DNA of 64,000 bases, taken from assembly GCF_003086295.3 (NCBI RefSeq), contig NC_092053.1, positions 82,645,671-82,709,670 on the forward strand. Direction: 5' to 3'. The DNA comes from Arachis hypogaea. Taxonomy: Eukaryota; Streptophyta; Magnoliopsida; Fabales; Fabaceae. The notes under the pieces were generated by a model, which was not told the DNA's origin, searched no databases, and worked only from the letters and a program-made list of their open reading frames with translations. This document shows positions 1 through 10,066 of the stretch, in pieces. Position 1 is the first letter of the stretch, and each line of letters begins with the position of its first letter. Both the position numbers and the translations under genes were made by a program.

Positions 1-860
1 AAGTGAGGAATAGTGGATGGCGTGTCACGCCTTCAACATCAACTGGCATGCCCCATGTATTTGGCCTTCTTCACCCTCTCTAGAAATTTATACCAGCATG
101 CCACGCCTAGAGGCTGGCGTGCCACGCCCATGATCTTGCCTTGGTTCCAGTAGCTGGCGTGCCATGCCTCAGTCTTCAAGTGGGATGCCATAGTGAGATT
201 CTTGGGTTGGCGTGCCACGCCTTCGACATCAAGTGGCACACCAAGCCCTTGCTTTGGTCTCTTTGTGCATTGGCGTGCCACGCCTGGTTGCTCAAGTGGC
301 ACACCTGAGTGAGATTGAGAGGTTGGCGTGCCATGCCTTCGACCTCAAGTGGCACACCCAGTCTTCAATTGCCTTCAGCCGCTTCTCTGGATTATTGTAC
401 CAGTGTGCCATGCCATGCTGCTCAAGTGGCACGCCAATACATTTGTGAACTCTTCAAGCTTGGCGTGCCACGCCTGGATTCTTAAGTGGCACGCCCAAGT
501 GACTTCTTGGAGCTAGCGTGCCACACCTTCGATACCAAGTGGCACGCCATAGTGAAGGTTCTTCCTGGAGTGGTGAGTTGGCATGCCACGCCCCTTTGCT
601 CAAGTGGCACGCCCATAGTAGCTGATGGGTTCGGCGTGCCACGCCCGACCTGGCGTGCCACGCCCCTTTTGTGTCCTCCATTGTTGCTCTCTGGAACTTT
701 GTACTAGCGTGCCACGCCCAGTCCCTGGCGTGCCACGCCCACATGCATGCTTGGACTTCTCCTCTGGAATTTATTACTGGCGTGCCACGCCTATCTCCTG
801 GCATGCCATGCCAGTGCATTTTTTATGGCATTTGCTACCAAGTGGCACGCCAGTTTCACA
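1..860. repeat. Dyad-symmetric array, GGCGTGCCACGCC / AAGTGGCAC
   Basis: About twenty imperfect copies of the near-palindrome GGCGTGCCACGCC alternate with CAAGTGGCAC(A/G)CC at irregular spacing of roughly 30-60 bases. Each copy has two 6-base arms (GGCGTG and CACGCC) around one base. The array forms the U3 body of the family H LTR. Open frames read through it on both strands are by-products of the repeat. Confidence 0.85.
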
Positions 861-1048
861 CACCCAGCTTCTTGTTGCTTTCTACCCATTTTTTATGCCT
901 TTTTCACCTGAAATTCAACACAACTCATTTCAAAGTAGTGTACCATAATATTCATTAAATAATGCATTAATTGTACTGATCAATGAGAATTATCTTCTTT
1001 TATGATCTTCTTTATGCAAGAAAGAAGGGTAGATGATGCAAGTCATCA
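1..1048 (-). repeat. LTR of family H, left end outside window
   Basis: Read on the minus strand it begins TGATGACTTGCATCATC at 1048 and matches the plus-strand LTR that begins at 17189 for its first several hundred bases, then enters the same GGCGTGCCACGCC array. It interrupts a gag reading frame (next entry), so it is an insertion. The five bases on the gag side are TCAAG (1049-1053); the matching duplication would lie outside the window. Whether this is a solo LTR or one end of a full element cannot be decided here. Confidence 0.75.
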
Positions 1049-1053
1049 TCAAG

Positions 1054-2789
1054 GCATTCAGTTCATTGATGAGCAATGGAGGTTCATCCTCCCAAGTCTC
1101 ATTACCAAATAACTTGCCATAGAGCTTCATGATTGCTCCTAGATACTGAGCAACTTGCTCTTCAACAATATCTTCATCCTCTTCAGAGGAAGAATACTCA
1201 TCAGAGCTCATGAATGGCAACAGTAAGTTCGGTGGAATCTCTATGGCCTCTGTATGAGGCTTAGATTCCTTTGGTTCCTCATTAGGGAACTCCTTAATGG
1301 TCAGTGGACGTCCATTGAGGTCTTTCTCACTGGAAATCACTGCCTCTTTCTCCTTTCTAGGTTCGGCCATGTTGGGTATATTTATGGCCTTGCACTCTCT
1401 TTTTGGATTCTCTTCTGTATTGGTTGGGAGAGTACTAGGAGGGATTTCAGTAACTCTTTTACTTAGTTGACCCACTTGTGCCTCCAAATTTTTTATGGAG
1501 GACCTTGTTTCAGTCATGAAACTTAGATTGGTCTTAGATAGATCAGAGACTATGGTTGCTAAGTCAGAGAGGCTCTGCTTAGAGTTCTCTGTCTGTTGCT
1601 CAGAAGATGATAGAAAAGGCTTGCTATTGCAAAACCTATTTCTCCCTCCATTATTATTATTAAAGCCTTGTTGAGGCTTCTGTTGATCCTTCCATGAGAG
1701 ATTTGGATGATTTCTCCATGAAGGATTATAGGTATTTCCATAGGATTCTCCCATGTTATTCACCTCTTCCATTGCAGGATTTTCAGGGTCATAAGCTTCT
1801 TCTTTAGAGGAAGCTTCTTTGGTACTGTCGGATACAGCTTGTATTCCAGTCAGATTATGATAAATCATATTGACTTGTTGAGTCAATATTTTATTCCGAG
1901 CCAATATTGCATTCAAAGTATCAATCTCAAGAACTCCTTCCTTCTAAGTCATCCCATTATTCACAGGATTTATTTCAGAAGTGTACATGAACTGAATATT
2001 TGCAACCATCTCAATGAGTTCCTGGGCTTCTGCAGGCATTTTCTTCAGATGAAGAGATCCACTGGCAGAGTGGTCCAATGACATCTTGGATAGTTCAAAC
2101 AGACCATCATAGAATATACATAAGATGCTCCATTCTAAAAGCATGTCAGAAGGGCACCTTCTGATCAATTGCTTGTATCCTTCCCAAGCTTCATAGAGGG
2201 ATTCACCTTCCTTCTGTCTGAAGGTTTGGACTTCCACTCTAAGCTTGCTCAACTTTTGAAGTGGAAAGAATTTGGCAAAGAAAGCATTGACCAACTTTTT
2301 CCAAGAATTCAGGCTTTCTTTAGGTTGTGAGTCCAACCATATTCTAGCTCTGTCTCTTAAAGTAAAAGGAAAAAGCATAAGTCTGTAGACCTCGGGATTA
2401 ACCCCATTGGTCTTAACAGTTTCACAGATCTGCAAGAATTCAGCTAAGAACTGATGAGGATCTTCCAATGGAAGTCCATGAAACTTGCAATTCTGCTGCA
2501 TTAGAGAAACTAATTGAGGCTTAAGCTCAAAGTTGTTTGCTCCAATTGCAGGAATTGCGATGCTTCTTCCATAGAAGTCAGAAGTTGGTGCAGTAAAGTC
2601 ACCAAGCATCTTCCTTGCATCTCCACCGTTGTTATTATTTTTGGCTGCCATCTCTACTTCTTTTTCAAAAATTTCTGTAAGGTCCTCTCTAGAGTGTTGT
2701 GCTTTAGCTTCTCTTAGCTTCCTCTTCAGAGTCCTTTTAGGTTCAGGATCAGCTTCAACAAGAATGTTCTTATCCTTGTTCCTACTCAT
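1054..2789 (-). pseudogene. Athila-like gag, truncated pseudogene
   Basis: Gag of a Ty3/gypsy (Athila-like) element, the structural protein that packages element RNA. It starts at ATG 2789 with a basic N-terminus. The gag core covers roughly residues 80-245, with FELKPQL, FHGLPLEDPHQF, ICETVKTNG, RARIWLDSQP and ESLYEAWE. Downstream comes the YGNTYNPSWRNHPN motif of this gag type. One in-frame stop lies at 1944-1946; the frame is otherwise open. The frame is cut at about 1053 by the family H LTR, so the protease expected next is missing. The copy at 22759-25068 (+) is a close relative and shows what is lost. Not expressible as a full protein. Confidence 0.85.
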
Positions 2790-4461
2790 ATGAAAAAGAA
2801 GAGAACAGAAAAGAAGATGAATCCTCTATGTCACAGTATATAGATTCCTTTATGTGAGTAAAAGAATGGAAGAATAGAAGAATGAAAATAAAGAGAATTC
2901 GAACACAGAGAGAGGGAGAGGGTTCAAATTTTAAGAAGAAGAGAAGTGTTAGTAATTAAATAAATAAATAAAAAGAGATGAGAGAGAGAGCATTCGAATA
3001 TTAATTTAAAAGAAAAGAAAAATATTTTTGTTTTTATTTTAATTATTAGTTAGAATTCGAATTTATTAAAAGAAATAAAATAAAATTAGAATTTAGAACA
3101 ATTAGTTAATAAAAAAATTTTTGAAAAAGTGGGTAATGGTTTTCGAAAATTAAAGAGAGAGAAAGGTAGTTAGGTGGTTTTGAAAAGGATAAGAAATAGA
3201 AAAATTTTTAAAATCAAACAAAAAGTCAAGTAGTTAATTGAAAAAGATTTGAAAATCAATTTTGAAAAGATAAGAAGTTAGAAAAAGATTTTGAAATTAA
3301 GTTTTGAAAAAGATATGATTGAAAGATATGATTGAAATTTATTTTGAAAAAGATTTGTGAAGGAAATTAAAAAGATTTGATTTTTAAAATTAAAATTGAT
3401 GACTTGACTAACAAGAAACTAAAAGATATGATTCTAGAATTTAAAGGTTGAACCTTAACAAGAAAGTAACGAACTTGAAATTTTTGAATCAAAACATTAA
3501 ATGTTAGCAATAATTTTGAAAATTATGAAATAAAAGTAAGAAAAATATTTTGAAAATTTGTTTAAGAAATTCGAAAATATTAAGAAGAAAAATGAAAAAA
3601 GATTTGATTTTTGAAAAAGATTTGAAAAGATAGAATTTTTAATTTGAAATTTTAACTTGACTAACAAGAAACAATTAAATTTTAAAAATTTTTTACTAAG
3701 TCAACCCAAAATTTTGAAATTTATGAGTAAAATAAGGGAAAGATAATATTTTTAATTTTTTTGAATTAATAAGGAAAGAGAAAAACACCAAAATGACACA
3801 AGACATAAAAATTTAAGATCAAAACAAATAATGCATGCAAGAACACTTTGAATGCCAAGATGAACACCAAGAACACTTTGAAGATCATGATGAACATCAA
3901 GAACATATTTTTGAAGATTTTTTAAGAAAAGAAAGACATGCAAGACACCAAACTAGAAGATTTTTAATATTTAGACACCAATAATTCGAAAATGCATATG
4001 AAAAACAAGAAAAGACACAAAACAAGAATATCACAAGATTAAACAAAGAGAATCATCAAGAACAAGTTGAAGATCAAAGAAGAAAACAATGCATATATTT
4101 TCGAAAATTTAACGAAAATTAAAATATGCAATTGACACCAAACATAAAATTTGACACAAGACTCAAACAAGGAACACAAATTTTTTTTATTTTATGATTT
4201 TATTAAATTTTTTTGTATTTTTCAAAAATATTTTGGAAAAAGAAAAAGAAAATAAATAAATTCAAAATTTTTAATAAGAATTCCAGGATTCGTGCAATGT
4301 TAGTATAAAGCTTCGGTCCAAAAGAATTAGACATGGCCAAATGGCCAGCCAAGCTTTAGCAGAGCATTACATACAACAGCCAAATTGATAGGAATCCAAA
4401 GGCTCTTGCAACGATAAGTGGAAACCTCGGTCCAAAAGATTAGACATGGCTTAACAGCCAG
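2790..4461 (-). other. Long AT-rich 5' leader of the gag element
   Basis: No gene. This is the untranslated leader upstream of the gag above, homologous to 21189-22758 on the plus strand. It is very AT-rich, with many TTTTCGAAAA-type palindromes and a GAACACTTTGAAGATCATGATGAACATC-like repeat around 3840-3910. Near the far end a segment with CGGTCCAAAAG and AGACATGG is repeated (4312-4335 and 4424-4448). It stops at 4461, where the family T element begins, before its own primer-binding site is reached. Confidence 0.7.
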
Positions 4462-5866
4462 TGATGGTGTGCAGAAATTGGCAAATTAAAAATTGTTAAG
4501 ACATTTACGTTGCAAGTATAGTTCTTAACTTGCCAGAAATCTGCTCCTCAATTTAGAAAGGTGTCACAGAAAATTGAAATTTAAAATACTGGGAGTATGA
4601 ATCCCAGGTCGTCTCCCAACGAGTTGCAGAAAAGTGTGCTATTTTATTAATCAGAGGTTTTCAAAAAGGGTTGAATTGAACAAACAAGAAATTAAATTGG
4701 TGAATTTGAATAATGTAAATAAAAGCCTTGACTGGGAATTGATTAGTTAGAATCCCTATTATTGTTGGAATGCTCTCAGGATTTATTGACAATTGAAGGT
4801 TGTCCTGTTTAGTTATCCTTCACTAGGTAAAGGAAAGTCAAAGGTTCCTTTCAATAGCATATAAAAAGGAACTACTCGCTCAAAGGTTCCTTTCAATTCC
4901 CCATAAAGTTAGGGAACTACTCGCTCATTATGAATGTAAAATTCATAGCATATAAAAAGGAATTAAAGAAAGACATTGTAAATAAAAATTAAAATAGTCA
5001 ATTAAAAATAAAAGTGATCCTTGTATTAAATAATCCTAAGAATATTCCAATGGTAAAATTAACAAAGCAAAGAACATGGAAGAGTAAACCAAGTAAAGAA
5101 AACGAACTAGAATGACGAAGTCTTGATGAGGTAATAACTCTTCTCAGTGTTCCAATGCCAAAAAAGTAAGAGAAATTAAAATCCTAAAAACTATGAATGT
5201 CTAGGGAGAAAACCTAGAGGAGGAGTAAAACTGGATCTAAAAACTAAAACTGTGTAGAATGAATGTTTTCTTTGGTTTCTGCTTGTTCTCTGGCTCTAGT
5301 CTGCTGTTCCGGGCCAAAAACTGGGTCAAAATAGTGCCTGAAATTGCCCCCAGCGAATCTGTAAATTATGCAGATCGCGCACGTCACGCGATCGCGTCGC
5401 TCATGCGGACGCGTCATTCGCGTTTCTGCCTTGCCACGCGGACGCGTCGTCCACGCCTCCGCGTCGCTCGTGCTTTTCCATTTCACGCGGTCGCGTCATC
5501 CATGCGGCCGATTCACTGCGATTTGATCTTCTCCGCGCGGTCGCGTCGTCCATGCGGCCGCGTCGCTTCTCGCTGGTCATCTCCTCAATTTCTTGTGTTC
5601 CTTCCATTTTTGCTAGCTTCCTTTCCAATCTCCAACTCATTCTTGCCCTATAAAGCCTGAAACGCTTAACACACAGATCACAGCATTGAATGGAATGAAG
5701 GAGAAGTAAAATGTATAATTAAAAGTCTCTAGGAAGCAGTTTTCACTCATGTAATAATTTCAGGAAGGAAATATAAATGCATGCTATTTTAATGAATAAG
5801 TGGGTCAGCATCATGATAAAACCACACAATTAAACACAATATAAACCATAAAATAGTGGTTTATCA
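4462..5866 (-). repeat. 3' LTR of family T element
   Basis: Complete LTR of 1405 bp, TG...CA on both strands (plus strand tgatggtgtg...gtttatca). The first 300 bp match 15285-15590 closely. It holds a GC-rich array at about 5370-5575 (motif CGCGATCGCGTCGC, GCGGACGCGTC). A box read on the minus strand as AGACGACCTGGGATTCA (about 4590-4612) recurs near the ends of other LTRs here. Confidence 0.88.
5370..5575. repeat. U3 CpG array of family T
   Basis: Imperfect repeats of a bipartite motif, ACGCGNNCGCGTCG then CATGCGGNCGCGTC, dense in CpG within an AT-rich LTR. The same bipartite motif makes up the internal array at 9343-9880. Confidence 0.8.
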
Positions 5867-5903
5867 ACCTCCCCACATTTAAACATTAGCATGTCCTCAT
5901 GCT
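5867..5903 (-). promoter_or_regulatory. Polypurine tract and hairpin before the 3' LTR
   Basis: Minus strand reads TTTAAATGTGGGGAGGT directly against the LTR start, a plus-strand-priming purine tract. Just upstream lies a 6-bp stem AGCATG/CATGCT (5888-5893 with 5898-5903) closing an AGGA loop. The same pair of elements recurs internally at 7322-7359. Confidence 0.75.
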
Positions 5904-7320
5904 TAATTGAAGGAGATGAAGTAAATAAGTATGAACATGCAGAAACTCATGCAATGCAATGCAATCCTATATATATATGAATGCAACTATATGATTCTTG
6001 TCCACTTGATCAAAAGTAAATAAGTTCTTCAAAACAATTATAATTCAAATTCCACTAATTCAATTCTTAAAAAGTAAGAGCAGATAAAAATGCAAGAGGA
6101 TAGCTCACGAAAGCAGGGAACATAGAAATTCAAGTATGGAACCCTCACTGATGGTGTATGTACACTCTAGTCTCTCTAGTGTATAGGGTAATCACTCTAT
6201 CCTTCTCTAATCATGCTTTCTAACTTTTGTTTTTCTCCTAATCAATCAACAACAATTAACATACCAATGCAAACATCATGAGGTCTTTTCAAGGTTGTAA
6301 TGGGGCTAAGGTAAAGGTAGGGATACATATATGGTCAAGTGAGCTTATAAATTGAATCTTTAATTAACCCAAGCTTCAACCCAACCTATATATTTTACAT
6401 AACTTTAGAATTCATGCCTAGCTACCCAGAGTTCCCCTTTTTACATTTCATACTCATGTATCAACTTTTTATTTTAATTTTTATCATATGTGCATTGATC
6501 CTTGAATTCTTAATTCAGCATTGGGGTAATTTTGTCCCCTTATTTATTTATTGCTTTTTTTTTTACATAAAAATAAACATAGCTTATCAATGCACATAGA
6601 TTTTTAATTCTTATAGTTTCACATGAGTAGGTATCCAAATTCCCATTGTATTATCATGACACATTCCCTTAATAACTTTTGTTCCCACAATTTCCCATAC
6701 TTAACTAGCACACACAATTCTATCTTAAGCTAACCAAAGATTCAATTTGGGATATACAATTATTTTTCCGTTTCAGGCTAGTAATGTGGCGAAATATAGA
6801 ACAAATGGGATTTAAAGGCTCAAAGTGGTTAACAAAGGTAATTGAAAAGGGTAGGCCTAATTTGGATGAGTGAGTTTAAACAAATAATGGCCTCAATCAT
6901 ATGCAAGCATACAAATATAATAAATATTGGACATATAAGATAAAACAAAATATAGATTACAATCATAGAGAAGTAAACACACAAGAATAAAATAGTTATG
7001 GTTAAATAATGTAACCATTCATAAAGGCTCAAATCTCACAGGTTGTGTGTTCTCTAGCTCAAAAATCATGTTCCAAATACAACTTCAAGCAAATTTAACA
7101 TAAAAAAATGTTTTTTTTTTTTTAGGAATTAGTAAAATTTTGTTCTAAAGATAGAGTTTTAGAAGAAGCTTATTGTCTTTTCAATCAAGTAGAGCAAGCA
7201 TGCAACTAACCTATTACTATGCAATTTATCCTATTCTATAAAGGAAAGAAAATCTAACTAAATATCCTAATTTATTGGTGCTAGGGAAGAGAAATTACCT
7301 CCGGAAGTCAGGTACTGACC
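5904..7320 (-). other. Noncoding 3' region of family T element
   Basis: No gene seen. AT-rich stretch between the internal and terminal purine tracts. It aligns in patches with 26725-28430 of the N element (for example around GGTTGTAATGGGGCTA at 6293-6308 and 27122-27137) and with 49790-50722 in the opposite direction. It is therefore a conserved noncoding part of these families. Confidence 0.7.
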
Positions 7321-7321
7321 G

Positions 7322-7359
7322 ACCTCCCCACACTTAAGGCTTTGCACCGTCCTCGGTGC
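7322..7359 (-). promoter_or_regulatory. Internal purine tract with hairpin
   Basis: Minus strand: perfect 6-bp stem GCACCG/CGGTGC (7344-7349 with 7354-7359) around an AGGA loop, followed 8 bases later by TAAGTGTGGGGAGGT (7322-7336). It is a near copy of the module at the 3' LTR (5867-5903), about 1.45 kb upstream of that LTR in element sense. A role like a central polypurine tract is an inference. Confidence 0.65.
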
Positions 7360-7501
7360 CATCTGTCAGGAACAGGGGTAGGCTGGTAGCATTATCTCCA
7401 CATGTGGGACCATCATGGCTCCCTGGGGTGTCTGAGTCCTTGAAGTGTCCCTTGAGTAGCTCCTTGAGGTGTTTGAATCGGTGCTCGTTACGGCGCTCTC
7501 T

Positions 7502-8563
7502 TCACTTTGCTTTCTGTTCTTGCCGATCCAATCTTTTGATTATCTGCTGGAGCAGTTCATCAGTTGTAGGTGCTTGTGGTGTTGAAGAAGGAATATCTTC
7601 AACCAGAGCAGTGGGAAGGCTTGTAGTGGCTGCTGAAAGTCTGAGGTATTTCTCATTAGGGACATACTGATCATCCCGTGGGAGCATGGCTTTGGTGTCT
7701 CCAGCTCTGTAGGAAACTCCGGCTGCTGAGACAAGATCTGAGACCAAGGCAGGAAAAGGTAAGTTGCCCGTGATTTGTATGTGTCCCATGGCATTCCGGA
7801 TATGTCTTGGTAGATTCAGAGGCTGGTCTGTAAGGATGCACCATAGTAGAACGGCCATGTTCACAGTGAAGGAGTACTCGTGAGTGCTCGGAAAGACGTA
7901 ATGGGACATGATTTGTGCCCATACACGAGCCTCCAAGGTAAGTGCTGAAGCCGATATTCCCTTAGGGCGGGTACGATGGTATCCGTAGATCCAACGGCTG
8001 CCAGGTAATGCGATAACTCTGAGAACATCTTCCCAGTCAAATTGGTACTGTTGGCGCTTGAGTGCGGCTTCTTGAAAGGTGTCCATTCCTTCTGGAATAG
8101 GGAAAATACTTAGAGCTTGTCGAATGGCCTCTTCTGTAATGGGTATTTGCTTCTGACGAACAAAGACAGACTGCAGAGTAGGCAGGTAGAAGTTAGAGTA
8201 GAACTCGATTACCCAAGAAAGATTGGCCTGCCGTGGTTATCTCTGTAGGAAACCCCATTGTCTTCGTTCAATTTGCGGCTCTACAAAAGTAGCAATATTG
8301 GGCGGGAGGATAAGAAGGTGTTCGTTGTTGTAACTCCTTTAAGCTAGAATAGGGAACATCTGCTCACAGTAGCGATTTGGAAATCGCGCAGTGTCCTTTG
8401 CTGGAAAGGCTTTCTCCTTTTCATCAACCTTGATAATCCTCTTAACTCGTTTTGTTGAGGGCTTGACTGCAGTTGAAGAAGGCTCTGCCACTAATGCTCT
8501 TTTTGTTCCTCTTCTTGCTGGTTGTTTGGGGGTAGCTTTCTCTTTTCCTTTCTTGGTGGCCAT
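7502..8563 (-). pseudogene. ORF2 in env position (plant transposon protein domain), broken
   Basis: Second ORF of the family T element. ATG at 8561-8563 follows a TTTTCAG|G acceptor-like site. The N-terminus is lysine/arginine-rich (MATKKGKEKATPK, STKRVKRIIK) and looks like a nuclear-localisation or nucleic-acid-binding tail. The body has LEARVWAQIMSHYVFPSTH and IRNAMGHIQITGNLPFP, shared with the N element ORF2 at 28639-29835. I assign both to the 'putative plant transposon protein' family (I believe Pfam PF20167). It ends in a short basic helix (IKRLDRQEQKAK). Two in-frame TAA stops, at 8339-8341 and about 8237, break it; the frame is otherwise continuous. No signal peptide or membrane segment follows this ATG, so a true envelope function is unlikely. 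Biochemical role unknown. Confidence 0.75.
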
Positions 8564-8564
8564 C

Positions 8565-9206
8565 CTGAAAAGGGAAGAGAGAGAGTAAATTAAATTCAAA
8601 GAGATATATAGCAATGAAGAGAACGAAAAATAATGGTTATATATGCACATTAAAAGGTAAATGACGGTAACACATGCTCATGAGTACATGTGAAAGATCA
8701 TTAATGGAAAATAGTTAGTGCATATGATGACAAGTGAATGAAAGGTGTTTATTGGCATGCCGGCAAAGGGCACGAGTAGCATAGACCAAGCATTACTTTG
8801 TAACAAACCATCACATTTGTATTGACAATTAAATTCAACTAATAGAATAGTAAAGGGAATTTGTGAAGAGCAAGCATTGAATATTTAGAATAACATAGAG
8901 AAGTGCATAATGCCATATGGGCTTTTTCACAAATACATAGCATGCAAGGTAAATAAAGTATAGAAATTATTAAAGTGAACATGCAAGCAACCCTTTAAAG
9001 AAAATAATATATAATTGTCAAACAATTTGCAACAATCCACAAGCATATAATGAAGAATAATGACTTAAATAAAATTCTAACACCATGTGAAAAGGAAAAA
9101 AGAAGAAAGAAAGCATGGATAATGAAAAGAAAAAGAAAAGAAAAGAAAATAACATATAAAATAACAAGAATGATAGAAAAGAAAAGAGGGAGGAAGAAAA
9201 TAGAAC
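8565..9206 (-). other. Probable intron upstream of ORF2
   Basis: On the minus strand a donor-like CCAAG|GTTCTA at 9207/9206 and an acceptor-like TTTTCAG at 8565-8567 bracket 642 AT-rich bases. Splicing would leave the ORF2 ATG one base into the second exon. Two N-type elements show the same layout (29837-30859, 54372-55674). Not proven by transcripts. Confidence 0.5.
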
Positions 9207-9342
9207 CTTGGTAATGGAGGTGAGAGAGATAGAGTGAAAAGTGGGATAAAAGGAAGAAGGGGGAAGGAAGAAATAAGGCGGGAAAGGAAAAATTAGGATT
9301 TGGAGAAGAGGAAGATAAGATATTTTGGCAATTTAGGTTGAG

Positions 9343-9880
9343 CTGTGCGGCGCATGCGACGCGGCCGCGTGGGCACGCGTTCGCGTGAATGCGCTTTAAG
9401 TAAGGTGACGCGGTCGCATCGGTCACGTGATCGCGTGACCCATGTTATGCTTCTGGCGCGAGTGCAACCTCGCACCTGCACAACTCTCTGTTCAAATTAA
9501 TTTATTTGCCAAAATTGGGGTGACGCGATCGCGTCGGTCATGCGATCGCGTGAGTGGGCTTCAGAAAAGGAATGACGCAGACGCGTCGGCGACGCGGTCG
9601 CGTGATAAGGATTGTGCGTCCAACACCAATCCAGCACCACTCTCGCACAATATTTTGTTGTGCACCCTTTTTACGTCGAAAATCAGGGCACGCGGCCACG
9701 TGGGTCACGCGGTCGCGTGGGAGGTTATTATTTCCAGGTGACGCGGACGCGTGGGGCATGCGTCCGCGTGGGTAAAATTGTGCCGTTGGCACGCCTCCAG
9801 CCACGCTCCAGCGTGACTCTCTGTTCGTTTTTATTTTTCTCCCCTCTCCATGCGACGTGGACGCGTCGCTGATGCGGTCG
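9343..9880. repeat. Internal CpG array between pol and ORF2 (family T)
   Basis: Repeated ACGCG(G/A)(T/A)CGCGT units with CATGCGATCGCGTG partners, dense in CpG, in otherwise AT-rich DNA. The motif equals that of the family's U3 array (5370-5575). In element sense it lies after the pol hairpin and before the CT-rich leader of ORF2. A poly-T run and an (ATGCAG)n tract follow at about 9894-9935. Confidence 0.8.
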
Positions 9881-10005
9881 CATCGTGTGGCACTTTTTTT
9901 TTTTTTTAAAATGCAGATGCAGATGCAGATGCACGAAAGTACTGATAAAGAGAAGTGTTATTGAATATGAAAAACTAAAAATAAAGAAAAGAACGATCAT
10001 ACCAT

Positions 10006-10023
10006 GGTGGGTTGTCTCCCACC
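10006..10023 (-). promoter_or_regulatory. Conserved hairpin 44 nt after pol stop
   Basis: Minus strand GGTGGG-AGACAA-CCCACC, a perfect 6-bp stem with a hexaloop. The same hairpin follows the first long ORF in four other elements of the window (32007-32024, 35785-35802, 48560-48577, 56757-56774). Function unknown. Confidence 0.65.
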
Positions 10024-10066
10024 TAGCACTTTGCTTTAACGTCCGTAAGTTGGACGCTCCACTAGC

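Noticed and set aside
1..860. Repeat array with near-regular spacers resembling CRISPR
   Set aside because: Repeats are short, variable and alternate between two forms; spacing is irregular, there are no cas genes, and the array lies inside an LTR of a plant genome.
39..948. Several overlapping open frames on both strands
   Set aside because: They arise from the GGCGTGCCACGCC repeat (Ala-Cys-His and Gly-Val-Pro-Arg patterns) and have no domain.
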